This document shows positions 26,964-35,879 of a DNA stretch of 64,000 nt, one piece after another. Location: assembly GCA_963921335.3 (NCBI GenBank), contig CAWUFC020000001.1, positions 682,001 to 746,000 of the forward strand, read 5' to 3'. Made by a program: the position numbers and the translations under genes. The DNA comes from CAWUFC02 sp963921335 (GTDB lineage: Bacteria > Pseudomonadota > Gammaproteobacteria > Pseudomonadales > Halieaceae). The first letter of the stretch is position 1. Every line of letters begins with the position of its first letter. The notes beneath the pieces were generated by a model. That model saw nothing but the letters and a program-made list of their open reading frames with translations. It was not told the origin of the DNA and did no database searches.

Positions 26964-27357
26964 TATCGACGCAATCAAGTTGTTAAAGGCGCGCTACTTC
27001 CGTTTGCTCGATACCAAGCAGTGGCAGGCCTGGGGTGAATTGTTTACGGATGATTTTCGAGGTGTGTTCGACGGCGATGGTGATAGTTTTGAGTTCAGCT
27101 CACGGCAGGAACTGGTCGATACCAATAGCGCCATTCTGGCGGACGTGCCGACAGTGCATCAGGGCCATACACCAGAGATCGAAATGACCGGGCCGGATAC
27201 CGCGACCGGTATCTGGGCCATGTACGACCGAGTGGAGTTACCCGGTGCCGCCTTTGAGGGCTGGGGGCATTACCATGAGCAATATAAAAAGGTGGATGGG
27301 GCCTGGAAAATAGCCCGCATCCACCTCACGCGTTTGAAGATTGCGCCCCTGGCTTGA
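26956..27357 (+). CDS. NTF2-like (SnoaL-type) protein 2
   Basis: A 133-residue NTF2-like protein: IDAIKLLKARYFRLLDTKQWQAWGELFTDDF at the start and GHYHEQYKKVDGAWKIARIHLTRL near the end. Such proteins are common in aromatic and steroid catabolic clusters, where they act as isomerases or dehydratases, or as small subunits. Start is a GTG overlapping the previous gene by 8 bases. The gene ends 14 bases before the convergent TonB receptor. Confidence 0.82.
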   Translation: MTDIDAIKLLKARYFRLLDTKQWQAWGELFTDDFRGVFDGDGDSFEFSSRQELVDTNSAILADVPTVHQGHTPEIEMTGPDTATGIWAMYDRVELPGAAFEGWGHYHEQYKKVDGAWKIARIHLTRLKIAPLA

Positions 27358-27371
27358 GGGGCGCTGATTGA

Positions 27372-30032
27372 TCAGTTCCAGTTGTAGCCGACTGCGATCC
27401 CGTAGGTACGAGGCTCAATCGCAAAGACGTTGGTGAACAGGCCTGAAGAGGCGTCGGTCACATATTGTCCTACCAGGTGATCGTCATCTGCGATGTTTTT
27501 CACAAAGGCCCTCACATACCAGCTCTGGTCCGATGACATCAGGTTGGCCTGGGCATTCCAGACATCCCAGGATTCAATCTGGTCGTTCGGGGCATTGAAG
27601 TTACGGCTGTACATGTCGTCCTGCCAGTAGTAATCCACCCGCAGGTCCAGGGTGTGATCACTGGGCAGGAAGAAGGTGTACTGGGCGCCCAGGCTCAGGG
27701 ACAGCTCAGGTGAGTTCTGCAGAGCGTTTCCGTCGAGGTCGTCCGGGATGCCGTCGTTGACATCAAAACCCGCAGCGATCAGGTCGTTACAGCTGTTGAA
27801 CTGGGACTCGCCCAACGCGGCGAACTCATCCGGCGGCATATTAACCACACAGTTGCTGGCCAGGGTGCCATCCTTGATCAGGGTTACGTCAGGGCTGCCG
27901 AGGGTAGGATTGCGCGAGTCCACACTTTCCAGGCCTTTGACCTTGGTCTTCAAGTAGGCAAAGTTTCCGTTCAACAGCCAGTTCTGGTTCGGGGCCCAGG
28001 CCAGCTCCAACTCGGCACCATAAATTTCCGCATCGGTGTTTTCGTTGAATGAAGTTCGGTTAACAATCTTGGAAACCTGGAGTCCCTCGTAGTCATAGAA
28101 GAACAACGAGCCATTGGCCTGCAAGGTGCCATCGAGGAACACGTTCTTGGTGCCAATTTCGTAGGCATCGACGTACTCTGGATCAAAGCGCGAGGACTGA
28201 TTGGGGAAATCACGCGGATCAAATGCGGGGTTAAAACCGCCACCCTTGTAGCCGCGAGAATAAGAAGCGTACAGCAGGCTGTCGGCGGTCAGGGCCCAGT
28301 CAATCACTGCGCGGCCCGTGAACTCCTCCCACTTGTCGCTCTGGTTCGCATACGGCACGGGGATCGGTTCATCGGCACCCACCGCCTGAATCAGCGGTAT
28401 GCCGAGCTCATCCCGGTTCAGCAGCAGCTGACGGCTTTCCACTTCTTTTTCGTCCTCTGTGTATCGTAGGCCTAGGGTCAGTTTCACATCGTCGGTGAAA
28501 TTGTAGTAGATCTCGCCGAACAGGGCCGCAGACGTCAGTTCATAAGGATTGGTTTCATTGCGGAAGTGGGGTGAGACCCATCCCGCACCGTCCACGCCCA
28601 ATTGCAGTGGTGGTACCAGCGCGGTCAGGTAGTCAAAAGCATTGGCAAACACGTAGTAGTTGGTTTGGGTTTCCACTTCCATGTAAAAGGCGCCGGCCAC
28701 CCAGTTGAACTTGCCATCGTAGTCGGAGGCAAACCTAACTTCTGCCGACCACTGCTCGGTTTTCTCAAAGGAGTGGTCGTAGGCATCGAGACCTACCGAG
28801 TCGTACTTGGTATAGCCGCCAATGGTGCCGGTGCCGTTTTCTGACTCAGCGGATATTGGCAGGAGGCCTTCGGACCAGAAGTTGGCGAAGTTCTCCGGTG
28901 CAATAACGGCCAGGGCGGGGTTCAATTCAACCGGTTCCGCCAGGCTCCACTGGTAATCCTGCTCTGAGATAATTTCTGTTTCCTGGTAACCCGCCACGAT
29001 GTTCAGTGTGTGTTGATCAAAGGAGTGGGCAAGGTTGAAGGTCACTAGTGTTTCATCGGCGTTATAGGTGGGGTCGAACTCAGAGATCGACTCTCTCAGG
29101 CTGGCGGGGTTAGTGCCACGCTCATTGCTGCCGAACTCGAAAACACCCAGTGGGCCAAGTACGTGCGTACCCGCTAGCAGTTGTGACAACTGGGAATTGG
29201 GGTTGGGGAAATCAAAGTCCAGCCCATCGGGTAGACATCCTAGCAGGCCGCTGGGATCGTTCTTACACATGGTTTTGTTGCTGCGTACGCGGTTACTGTC
29301 CTCCTCAAAGTAAGAGAACATCAGGTCGATAGTGGTGTCATCGGTGGGCTCAAAGGCAAATGAACCACGCAGTGAATACTGGTCGCGACCGTCGAAGTCA
29401 GTACCCAGGAAGATGTTCTCACTGTAGCCATCTCGCTCCAGCCACAAACCGGCCAGGCGGAAAGCAGCACGGTCACCCATTGGTACGTTTATATGGCCTT
29501 TGATTTTCTTGTGCTCGTAGTCACCGTATTGACCCTCGATGCTGCCATTGAGCTCGCCGGTCTGTGCCCGCGCGGTGGTCATGTTGACGGTGCCACCGGT
29601 GGAGTTGCGACCGTAAAGGGTGCCCTGGGGGCCTCGCAATACCTCCAGTTGCTGAATGTCAAAATACTCAGTTTCAAATAAGCGCGGTGATACCACTGGC
29701 ACTTCGTTAATATGAATCCCCACACCGGCATCGCCCGATGCGGCGATCAGCGAGCGGCCGATACCCCGAATCTGGAAGTTAAACCCGGTAAAGTTGGTTT
29801 TCGAGGCGGTGACATTGGGAGTGGTAAAGCGCAGATCCTGGAAGCCCAGAATTTGTTTTGCCTCCATCGCAGCCTCATCAAAAGCGGTTACGGCGATGGG
29901 CACATCCTGGGCTGACTCCAGGCGTTTCTGTGCAGTAACGATAACTTCTTCAAGTTGCGCGTAGGCGGTGGAAGATAGGCTTGCCAAGGCGATGGCAGCA
30001 GCCAGCGGACGTGCGGAGTGACGCAGCTTCAT
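27372..30032 (-). CDS. TonB-dependent outer-membrane receptor 2
   Basis: An 886-residue receptor. Signal peptide ends at AYA-QLEE, followed by LEEVIVTAQKRLESAQDVP (TonB box and plug), QQLEVLRGPQGTLYGRNSTGG, and a barrel ending GIAVGYNWN, with the last residue Asn rather than the usual Phe or Tyr. It is larger than receptor 1 but of the same broad type. Ligand unknown; a carotenoid-oxygenase gene is immediately upstream, so a hydrophobic terpenoid or stilbene-like ligand is conceivable, as inference only. A nested palindrome lies in its upstream region. Confidence 0.94.
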   Translation of the reverse strand: MKLRHSARPLAAAIALASLSSTAYAQLEEVIVTAQKRLESAQDVPIAVTAFDEAAMEAKQILGFQDLRFTTPNVTASKTNFTGFNFQIRGIGRSLIAASGDAGVGIHINEVPVVSPRLFETEYFDIQQLEVLRGPQGTLYGRNSTGGTVNMTTARAQTGELNGSIEGQYGDYEHKKIKGHINVPMGDRAAFRLAGLWLERDGYSENIFLGTDFDGRDQYSLRGSFAFEPTDDTTIDLMFSYFEEDSNRVRSNKTMCKNDPSGLLGCLPDGLDFDFPNPNSQLSQLLAGTHVLGPLGVFEFGSNERGTNPASLRESISEFDPTYNADETLVTFNLAHSFDQHTLNIVAGYQETEIISEQDYQWSLAEPVELNPALAVIAPENFANFWSEGLLPISAESENGTGTIGGYTKYDSVGLDAYDHSFEKTEQWSAEVRFASDYDGKFNWVAGAFYMEVETQTNYYVFANAFDYLTALVPPLQLGVDGAGWVSPHFRNETNPYELTSAALFGEIYYNFTDDVKLTLGLRYTEDEKEVESRQLLLNRDELGIPLIQAVGADEPIPVPYANQSDKWEEFTGRAVIDWALTADSLLYASYSRGYKGGGFNPAFDPRDFPNQSSRFDPEYVDAYEIGTKNVFLDGTLQANGSLFFYDYEGLQVSKIVNRTSFNENTDAEIYGAELELAWAPNQNWLLNGNFAYLKTKVKGLESVDSRNPTLGSPDVTLIKDGTLASNCVVNMPPDEFAALGESQFNSCNDLIAAGFDVNDGIPDDLDGNALQNSPELSLSLGAQYTFFLPSDHTLDLRVDYYWQDDMYSRNFNAPNDQIESWDVWNAQANLMSSDQSWYVRAFVKNIADDDHLVGQYVTDASSGLFTNVFAIEPRTYGIAVGYNWN

Positions 30033-30106
30033 AGATAACCCTCTTACTTATATTTATTAGATGGAGCTACCAGAAGATTAGCACAACTGAAACGAAACTG
30101 AAGAAG

Positions 30107-30175
30107 CAAAGGAGTCTGCGCGACCCGGTCTGACCCTTGTGCTTATTTTTTGAGCAAAAGGGTCAGACTCCTTTG
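30107..30175. repeat. Nested intergenic palindrome, GGGTCAGACT family, copy 5
   Basis: An outer pair (30107-30118 CAAAGGAGTCTG and 30164-30175 its exact complement) encloses an inner pair (30129-30144 and 30153-30168, one mismatch). The inner right arm contains AAGGGTCAGAC. The two right arms overlap, so two alternative hairpins are possible. It lies between two - strand genes, 75 bases upstream of the TonB receptor start. Confidence 0.75.
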
Positions 30176-30189
30176 AATTGCTGGCGGCG

Positions 30190-31605
30190 CTAAGCGGGTT
30201 TCCAGGTACCGTGGAAACTGACGGGTACCCGGTGCGATACCTTGGCGCGGCCAATTGGCCCAGCGCTGATGCTCTGGGCGTCAAACACGCAGAGGTCACT
30301 CATATTGGTGTCGTAGTTATACACCACGTCTAGCACATAGCCCTCGCCCTCGGAACCACCGTCTTTCGGCACGAACATGGGTTCAGCGACGTGGCCATTT
30401 TTGAAAGCGTAGCGATCTACGGCGCCGGTTTTTACGTTGAAGTGCTCTATGGTGTTGTAGACCCAGTCTGAATCGGGAATGGGTGCGGGAATACTGCGGT
30501 CGGTGGAGGTGAACCAGCCGTGGGTATAGTCGCGCATGGCGTAGCGAGGATCAATGACCGGGAACTCGGCGCCATTCTCGCCAATGTATTCCTGTGTCAC
30601 TCGCGGTTGCTCGGCATTCATGTCGACCGTCCAGCGATTCATGCGCGGATGAATGATGTCGGTGGCTTTTCCATCCAGCGTCGGGAATAGGGGCGGGTGA
30701 TCAAAGTGACAGGCTTCGAAGGTGATGACACCGTTTTGATCGTGTCCGTTCATAAAATGGAACACGTAGCAGGGGTCTGCCTCCAGCCACTGTATATCTT
30801 CGGCGGTCCCGGTGCGTGGCATCACCCCGACCCAGGCCGGTTTATCCGGTTCCCAGCAGAAGGGCGGCTGACCCTGCATGGCCCGTTCCAGGTCACCCGT
30901 GAGGGGCAGGATGGGAAAGACGATGTAATTTTCAGTCACCACAAAGTCATGCACCATCGATGTATACGGTGCGTCAAAGCGATGCTTCTCGGTAATGAAA
31001 CCATCCTTGTCGACTTTGACCAGGCCGATGTCCTTGTTGAAAAACCCGCTGGCCATGTAGGCAAAAAAGATCAGCTCGCCGCTGACGGGGTCCACTTTAG
31101 GATGAGCCGTCATGGGGTGATCCAGCTTGCCGTAAAAATCCCAGGCACCATATGACTCCAGGCTGTCCATATCCATGGAGAAGGGCAGGTGGCCCTCTTC
31201 CAGTAACAGCATGCGGTCGCCATGGCAAAGGATGGCTGTATTGGCGACCCCTTCTTTATCGTTCATGACAAAGTCCAGTAGTCTCGGGTCGGTCTCCAGC
31301 GGGTTCATACCGCTGAAATAAGAGCCCCCGAGCTTCTTCTCGATTTCAAAACGCGCAGTGCGGGCCCAGCGATTCTTGTGGCTGACCTTGCCGTTGTCGA
31401 AGCGAAACATATGCACCATGCTGTCGCCGGTAAAAAAGTGATACTCCCGCTCCGGTGGAAACTGCGGATTGGGCCCGTTGCGATAAAAAGTGCCGTTCAG
31501 GTCTTTGGGAATTTCACCTTCGACGATCAGGTCGGGTGCATCGCACTCGGCGGTGAGGGGTTCGTAATAACCTTGTAGGAACGCATTGTCGGGCCAGGGC
31601 TGCAT
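30190..31605 (-). CDS. Carotenoid cleavage oxygenase family protein
   Basis: A 471-residue protein of the RPE65/lignostilbene dioxygenase family. It has the expected widely spaced iron-binding His sites: AHPKVDP, SMVHDFVVT, VFHFMNG, and the C-terminal SFHGTWKP. The N-terminus FYRNGPNPQFPP is a family hallmark. These non-haem iron enzymes cleave a double bond of carotenoids, stilbenes or related molecules with O2. ATG 31605 with AGAGG seven bases upstream is chosen over an open frame extending 21 codons further. Divergent from a dienelactone hydrolase gene. Substrate unknown. Confidence 0.9.
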   Translation of the reverse strand: MQPWPDNAFLQGYYEPLTAECDAPDLIVEGEIPKDLNGTFYRNGPNPQFPPEREYHFFTGDSMVHMFRFDNGKVSHKNRWARTARFEIEKKLGGSYFSGMNPLETDPRLLDFVMNDKEGVANTAILCHGDRMLLLEEGHLPFSMDMDSLESYGAWDFYGKLDHPMTAHPKVDPVSGELIFFAYMASGFFNKDIGLVKVDKDGFITEKHRFDAPYTSMVHDFVVTENYIVFPILPLTGDLERAMQGQPPFCWEPDKPAWVGVMPRTGTAEDIQWLEADPCYVFHFMNGHDQNGVITFEACHFDHPPLFPTLDGKATDIIHPRMNRWTVDMNAEQPRVTQEYIGENGAEFPVIDPRYAMRDYTHGWFTSTDRSIPAPIPDSDWVYNTIEHFNVKTGAVDRYAFKNGHVAEPMFVPKDGGSEGEGYVLDVVYNYDTNMSDLCVFDAQSISAGPIGRAKVSHRVPVSFHGTWKPA

Positions 31606-31710
31606 GATCGCACCTCTTTCTAGTGGACCCGTGGAGTCTACCCCAGCCCCCGCGACACAGGTTGACACGCGGCAACATGCGCGGGCACCGCTTCTGCTAC
31701 CTTATTTGAT

Positions 31711-31733
31711 GGGCTCAGACTCGAGTCTGAACC
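31711..31733. promoter_or_regulatory. Short palindrome TCAGACTCGAGTCTGA
   Basis: A perfect 16-base palindrome at 31715-31730, with GG/CC flanks partly extending it, lies between the divergent carotenoid-oxygenase and dienelactone-hydrolase genes, 37 bases before the latter's start. It could be an operator for a dimeric regulator or a decayed member of the GGGTCAGACT repeat family. Confidence 0.45.
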
Positions 31734-31766
31734 AAATGCAGCCTAATGACAGACAGGAGTGACAGC

Positions 31767-32486
31767 ATGGCAGTGACGGGTAATGAGCTGGCGTATTTCG
31801 ATGGTGAGGTTCGCTGTGTGGGCACCGTTTATCGTCAGGAATCGCGTGAGCCCGCTCCTATCGTTTTGGTCACTCCGGCCTGGGACGGAGTGGTGCAGGA
31901 AGTGCACGACAAGGCCAGTCGGCTAGCTACCGAAGGCTATATCGCCATGGTGGTGGATGTGTATGGCGAGGGTAAAACCCTGTCTGACATGGCCGATATG
32001 ATGCCGACCGTTGAACCCTTTATGGCCGACCGTTGGGTACTGGCCCGGCGGATGCAGGCGGCAGTAGCCGCCGCCAAAACTATACCAGACGCAGAAACCG
32101 GCAATATCGCAGCCATGGGTTACTGCTTTGGAGGACTCTGTGTGCTCGATCTGGCCCGCGCCGGTGGCAGTGATATCGCTGGCGTCATCAGTTTTCACGG
32201 TGCCCTGATGCCGCCAGAACCGGCCTTTGGTGAGTCCATCAGCGCAAAAGTTCTGGTACTTCATGGTGAGGACGATCCCCTGGTGCCGCCCGATCAGGTG
32301 GCGGACTTCAAAAATGAAATGAATAACGCAGGTGTCGACTGGCAGATTCATGCCTACGGCGGTACGGTGCACGCCTTTACCCGCAACGGCGCAAACGATC
32401 CTGCCTCTGGTGCGGTCTATAGTGAAGCGGCCGATCGTCGCTCCTGGCGGGCGATGCACAATTTTCTGACTGAGCTGTTCAACTGA
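31767..32486 (+). CDS. Dienelactone hydrolase family protein
   Basis: A 239-residue alpha/beta hydrolase. The nucleophile motif is GYCFGG with Cys, the acid lies in HGEDDPLVPP and the catalytic His in GTVHAFT, which is the Cys-Asp-His triad of dienelactone hydrolases. These open lactone rings such as 4-carboxymethylenebut-2-en-4-olide. ATG 31767 with AGGAG seven bases upstream is preferred over ATG 31746. The following SDR gene starts directly after its stop, so they are co-translated. A role in opening a ring product made by the downstream Rieske oxygenase is plausible inference. Confidence 0.92.
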   Translation: MAVTGNELAYFDGEVRCVGTVYRQESREPAPIVLVTPAWDGVVQEVHDKASRLATEGYIAMVVDVYGEGKTLSDMADMMPTVEPFMADRWVLARRMQAAVAAAKTIPDAETGNIAAMGYCFGGLCVLDLARAGGSDIAGVISFHGALMPPEPAFGESISAKVLVLHGEDDPLVPPDQVADFKNEMNNAGVDWQIHAYGGTVHAFTRNGANDPASGAVYSEAADRRSWRAMHNFLTELFN

Positions 32487-33278
32487 GTGGCTGCCTACCC
32501 AAACCCGCGAAGCATCCTGATTACCGGCGCCTCCAGTGGCATAGGTGAGGCCCTGGCCCTGCATTACGCCCATGCCGACCGTACTTTGTTTCTGGGTGGT
32601 CGCGATGAGGTGCGTTTGAATGAAGTGGCGGAGCATTGCCGTGAACGGGGCGCAGATGTGCATTATCGGGTTGGTGATGTCACCGACAGCGATTTTATGC
32701 GGCAGTGGATCGCAGACAGCGACGCTCTCATGCCTTTGAATCTGGTTGTCGCCAATGCCGGAGTTGCACTGGGAGCGAGTCGCGTTGAAGACTTGCATGA
32801 CGCAGTGGTGGACTCGTTTCGGATCAACGTCGAGGGCGTATTCAATACTGTACACCCCGCCATCGAAGTGATGGCCTGTCGCAAACCCTACCCGACCAAT
32901 GACGCACAGATAGCGATCGTGTCATCCATCATGGGTTATTTGGGTACTGGTCGTTCTCCAGCTTACTCCTCATCCAAGGCCGCGGTTAAAGCCTACGGAG
33001 AATCCCTGAGGGGCGCGCTGCGAAGCATGGGTATCTCCGTTAGCGTCATCTGCCCGGGCTATGTTGAAAGCGGCATGATCACGCGCAAGGTGCCGTTCAT
33101 CATCAAAGCCGACAAGGCCGCCGCCATCATTGCCCGGGGCCTGGCGCGCGGCAAAGGGCGCATCAGCTTTCCCTGGCAGGTGGTCCTGCTCGGGCGAATT
33201 GCCATTAACCTGCCATACTGGCTGATAGACAAACTTAACAAGCCCTGGGGCGCTCCCAAACTGGAGGATGCGAAGTGA
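32487..33278 (+). CDS. SDR-family oxidoreductase
   Basis: A 263-residue short-chain dehydrogenase with the full set of motifs: TGASSGIGEALALHY, VANAGVAL and YSSSKAAVKAYGESL. A C-terminal hydrophobic stretch (ISFPWQVVLLGRIAINLPYWLI) is typical of the SDR subgroup with membrane-associating tails. Start is GTG at 32487, immediately after the hydrolase TGA. The stop overlaps the next gene (GTGA at 33275). Substrate unknown; likely a hydroxy intermediate of the same ring-cleavage operon. Confidence 0.93.
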   Translation: MAAYPNPRSILITGASSGIGEALALHYAHADRTLFLGGRDEVRLNEVAEHCRERGADVHYRVGDVTDSDFMRQWIADSDALMPLNLVVANAGVALGASRVEDLHDAVVDSFRINVEGVFNTVHPAIEVMACRKPYPTNDAQIAIVSSIMGYLGTGRSPAYSSSKAAVKAYGESLRGALRSMGISVSVICPGYVESGMITRKVPFIIKADKAAAIIARGLARGKGRISFPWQVVLLGRIAINLPYWLIDKLNKPWGAPKLEDAK

Positions 33279-34533
33279 GCGGCAATCGATCAGAAGCCAT
33301 CTCTTACCAGCAAATGCTGGATCGCGAGCAGGTCACGGTGCCGGAGAGTCTGAGGCTGTCCACTGACACCGATCTGGGGTCGGCGCCGATCTCCGTCGAT
33401 CGCTACCTGACGCGGGAGTACTATGAGCGAGAGGTGGAAGAGCTCTGGCCCAGGGTCTGGCAGGCCGTGTGCCGGGAAACTGAAATAGGGGAAGTGGGTG
33501 ACTACTACACCCACGACATCGCCAGTTATTCCGTGCTGGTGGTGCGCCAGCAGGACGGCGGCATTAAGGGCTTTATGAACGCCTGCCTGCATCGCGGGCG
33601 CCCTGCGCCTGGGATTTCGAGCATCTAGACAGCGATAACTTTGATCTGCCGGAAGTGAAAGTTGAATGCTGGGGCGGCTGGGTCTTTATCAACATGGACC
33701 CTGATGCGCCTTCATTTGCGGAGTACACCGGTATTCTGCCTGAGCACTTTGACCGCTGGCAGCCTGAAAACACTTACAAGGCTTTTCACCTGAAGAAAGC
33801 GATTCGCTGCAACTGGAAGCTGGCCCACGAGGCCTTCATCGAATCTTTCCACACAGTGGCGACCCATCCCCAGCTGCTGGCCTATACCGCCGATGCCAAC
33901 AGCCAGTATGACTGTTTCAATGACAACGTCAGTCGTACGATTACCCCCATGGCGATGGTCAGTCCCCATATTGAACTCACCGAGCAGCAGTGTGCCGAGG
34001 CCTGGTTGAACTACAATGCCGAAAACCCGGCAGAGGCGCTGGAGCAGATGCCTGACCAAAGCAGCGCCCGGGAGTATCTCGGCGATTTTAATCGCCGGCG
34101 CTTTCAACCCCTGTTTGCCGAGAATCTCTCGGAGGTGGCGACAGACAGTGAAATGCTGGATGCCATTCTCTACTCTATCTTTCCCAACTTCTGTCCCTGG
34201 GCGGGTTATCGACCTAACCTGACCTATCGCTTTCTGCCCTGGCAGGACAGCCACGAACTCTGCACCATGGAGATCATCATGATGATGCGTTTCCCGCCGG
34301 GCACCGAACGCCCGCGGGACGCGCAAATTCGCTTCTTTGATCTGGATGAGGACTTTGAGGGCGCAGAAGGCATCTCTGAAGGTCTTGCCAAAGTGTTCGG
34401 CCAGGACTTCAGCAACCTGCCCCGGGTACACCGGGGACTGAAATCCCTGCGCAGCGGAGAATTGCAGCTGGGTAATTACCAGGAAATACGTATCCGCCAT
34501 TTCCACCAGACACTGGATAAATACCTGCCATGA
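33275..34533 (+). pseudogene. Rieske oxygenase alpha subunit, internal deletion removes half of the Rieske site
   Basis: The first frame (33275-33628, GTG start overlapping the SDR stop) reaches NACLHRGR, the first Rieske ligand pair, then goes out of frame. The second frame resumes as APCAWDFEHL near 33598 and continues to the stop at 34533, with HEAFIESFHTVATH (mononuclear iron site) intact. Against the paralogue at 1-1161, about 30 residues are missing, including the second pair C-x2-H. The deletion is about 90 bp and not a multiple of three; the join GGGCGC suggests recombination between short direct repeats. The product cannot hold a Rieske cluster. The rest of the operon is intact (next ATG overlaps, ATGA). 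Confidence 0.87.
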
Positions 34534-35318
34534 GCAACACCGTTTTACTGGAGGTCAGCAACCGAGTTGCCACCATCACGCTTAACCGACCGGATTTGCG
34601 CAACGCCATTAATGTCGAATTGCGAGACGCTTACCTGGCAGCACTGGTGCAGTGCGAGCAGGACCAGGACGTGGATGTCATCCTGGTGACGGGCGCCGGC
34701 GAGGCCTTCTGCCGCGGCGGTGACGTCAGCAAGCTCGGCGCCCATGCCACGCCCGACAATGTGCAGATTAAGGAGCAATTCTGGGACAAGCTGCACCAGA
34801 TCCCCCGCAAACTGGCAGAGATCGACAAGCCCGTGGTGGCGGTCGTCAATGGCCTGGCCTCGGGTGCCGGCGTGGACCTCGCCCTGCAGTGTGACCTGCG
34901 CTTTGCTGCAGATACTGCCATGTTCAGGGTTAGCTATGCCGCCTTTGGACTGGTGCCCGGCAATGGTGGCACCTGGTACTTGCCACGCATTGTGGGCGAG
35001 GCCAAGGCGCTGGAACTGTTTCTGGCCGCTGAACTCTTTGATGCCCAGGCGGCGCTGCAAATGGGCCTGCTAAATCAGGTGCATCCCGGGGATGAACTGA
35101 TGGAACGCTCGGTGGAGTGGGCGCGCAAGGTATCTGAAAACGCGCCCATCGCCCTGAGGTTGATCAAACGTGCGGTGCGTCAAAGCCTGCAGATGGACCT
35201 GAATACCCATCTCGATATGATTTCATCCCACATGGTGATTACCCGCGCCAGCGAGGATCATGCTGAGGGTATTCGTGCCGCTGAAGAGGGCCGCAAGCCC
35301 GAGTTTAAAGGGCGGTAA
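34530..35318 (+). CDS. Enoyl-CoA hydratase/isomerase family protein
   Basis: A 262-residue crotonase-family enzyme. ILVTGAGEAFCRGGDVSKLG and AVVNGLASGAGVDLALQCDLRFA are the oxyanion-hole blocks; FGLVPGNGGTWYLPRIVG is the second. The ATG overlaps the stop of the broken Rieske gene. The Glu of the hydratase pair is not evident in the second block (SYAAFGLVPGNGG), so it may be an isomerase-like or non-hydratase member; this is not certain. Last gene of the operon starting at 31767. Confidence 0.92.
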   Translation: MSNTVLLEVSNRVATITLNRPDLRNAINVELRDAYLAALVQCEQDQDVDVILVTGAGEAFCRGGDVSKLGAHATPDNVQIKEQFWDKLHQIPRKLAEIDKPVVAVVNGLASGAGVDLALQCDLRFAADTAMFRVSYAAFGLVPGNGGTWYLPRIVGEAKALELFLAAELFDAQAALQMGLLNQVHPGDELMERSVEWARKVSENAPIALRLIKRAVRQSLQMDLNTHLDMISSHMVITRASEDHAEGIRAAEEGRKPEFKGR

Positions 35319-35325
35319 GTCCTGT

Positions 35326-35745
35326 TTAGCGTGGTAGCAGTTCGGTGCCGCGAGTGACCAATTCATGGCGGATGATGCGCCACTCACCGTCGATGCGCTG
35401 CATATCGGTAAGATAGGTGGCCCAGAGCAGAAATCTCTCGTGCTCGCCGCCCTTGAAATAATGTAATGCCTGCACGTCGTTGCGGGTATGAGCCCTGTCG
35501 CCGTTGATGCTGGCCAGTTGTGGTCCCAGCATGTGCTGGCTGGAACTGTATTTCTCCAGCGCTGACCATACATAGCTCAGCCAGTCTTCCTTGCACTGGT
35601 AGGTCTGTGTGCCAAAATTGAACACTTCCACGTTGTCCCAGAAGCAACCGGCATATTGCTCGTAGTTGCGATCATCGACACCTGCTGCATAGCGCAGCAT
35701 CACATCCTGTAGCGCGATGCGGTCCTCTGTGTACGAACTGCTCAT
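35326..35745 (-). CDS. NTF2-like (SnoaL-type) protein 3
   Basis: A 139-residue NTF2-like protein: DRIALQDVMLRYAAGVDDRNYEQYAGCFWDNVEV at the start, and RIDGEWRIIRHELVTRGTELL near the end, as in small subunits or isomerases of ring-hydroxylating systems (NTF2-like fold). A ribosome site AGGAGAG precedes the ATG. It sits between two + strand Rieske operons and is transcribed against them. Its function is unknown; a partner for a Rieske alpha subunit is only a guess. Confidence 0.82.
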   Translation of the reverse strand: MSSSYTEDRIALQDVMLRYAAGVDDRNYEQYAGCFWDNVEVFNFGTQTYQCKEDWLSYVWSALEKYSSSQHMLGPQLASINGDRAHTRNDVQALHYFKGGEHERFLLWATYLTDMQRIDGEWRIIRHELVTRGTELLPR

Positions 35746-35879
35746 GGCACTCTCCTGTCCCTGATCAGGTGCTGCCTACTTATAGCACAAGCTATACATT
35801 GTCATGTTTGCAGTCGTCAGCAAGCAGTAGCGCGGGTTTGCTAAGCTTGACTGACAGAGAACAGAGAGTGGTAAGCAAA

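Noticed and set aside
35769..35879. An N-terminal extension of the Rieske gene at 35880
   Set aside because: The residues are unlike the family and no ribosome site precedes the ATG at 35769.
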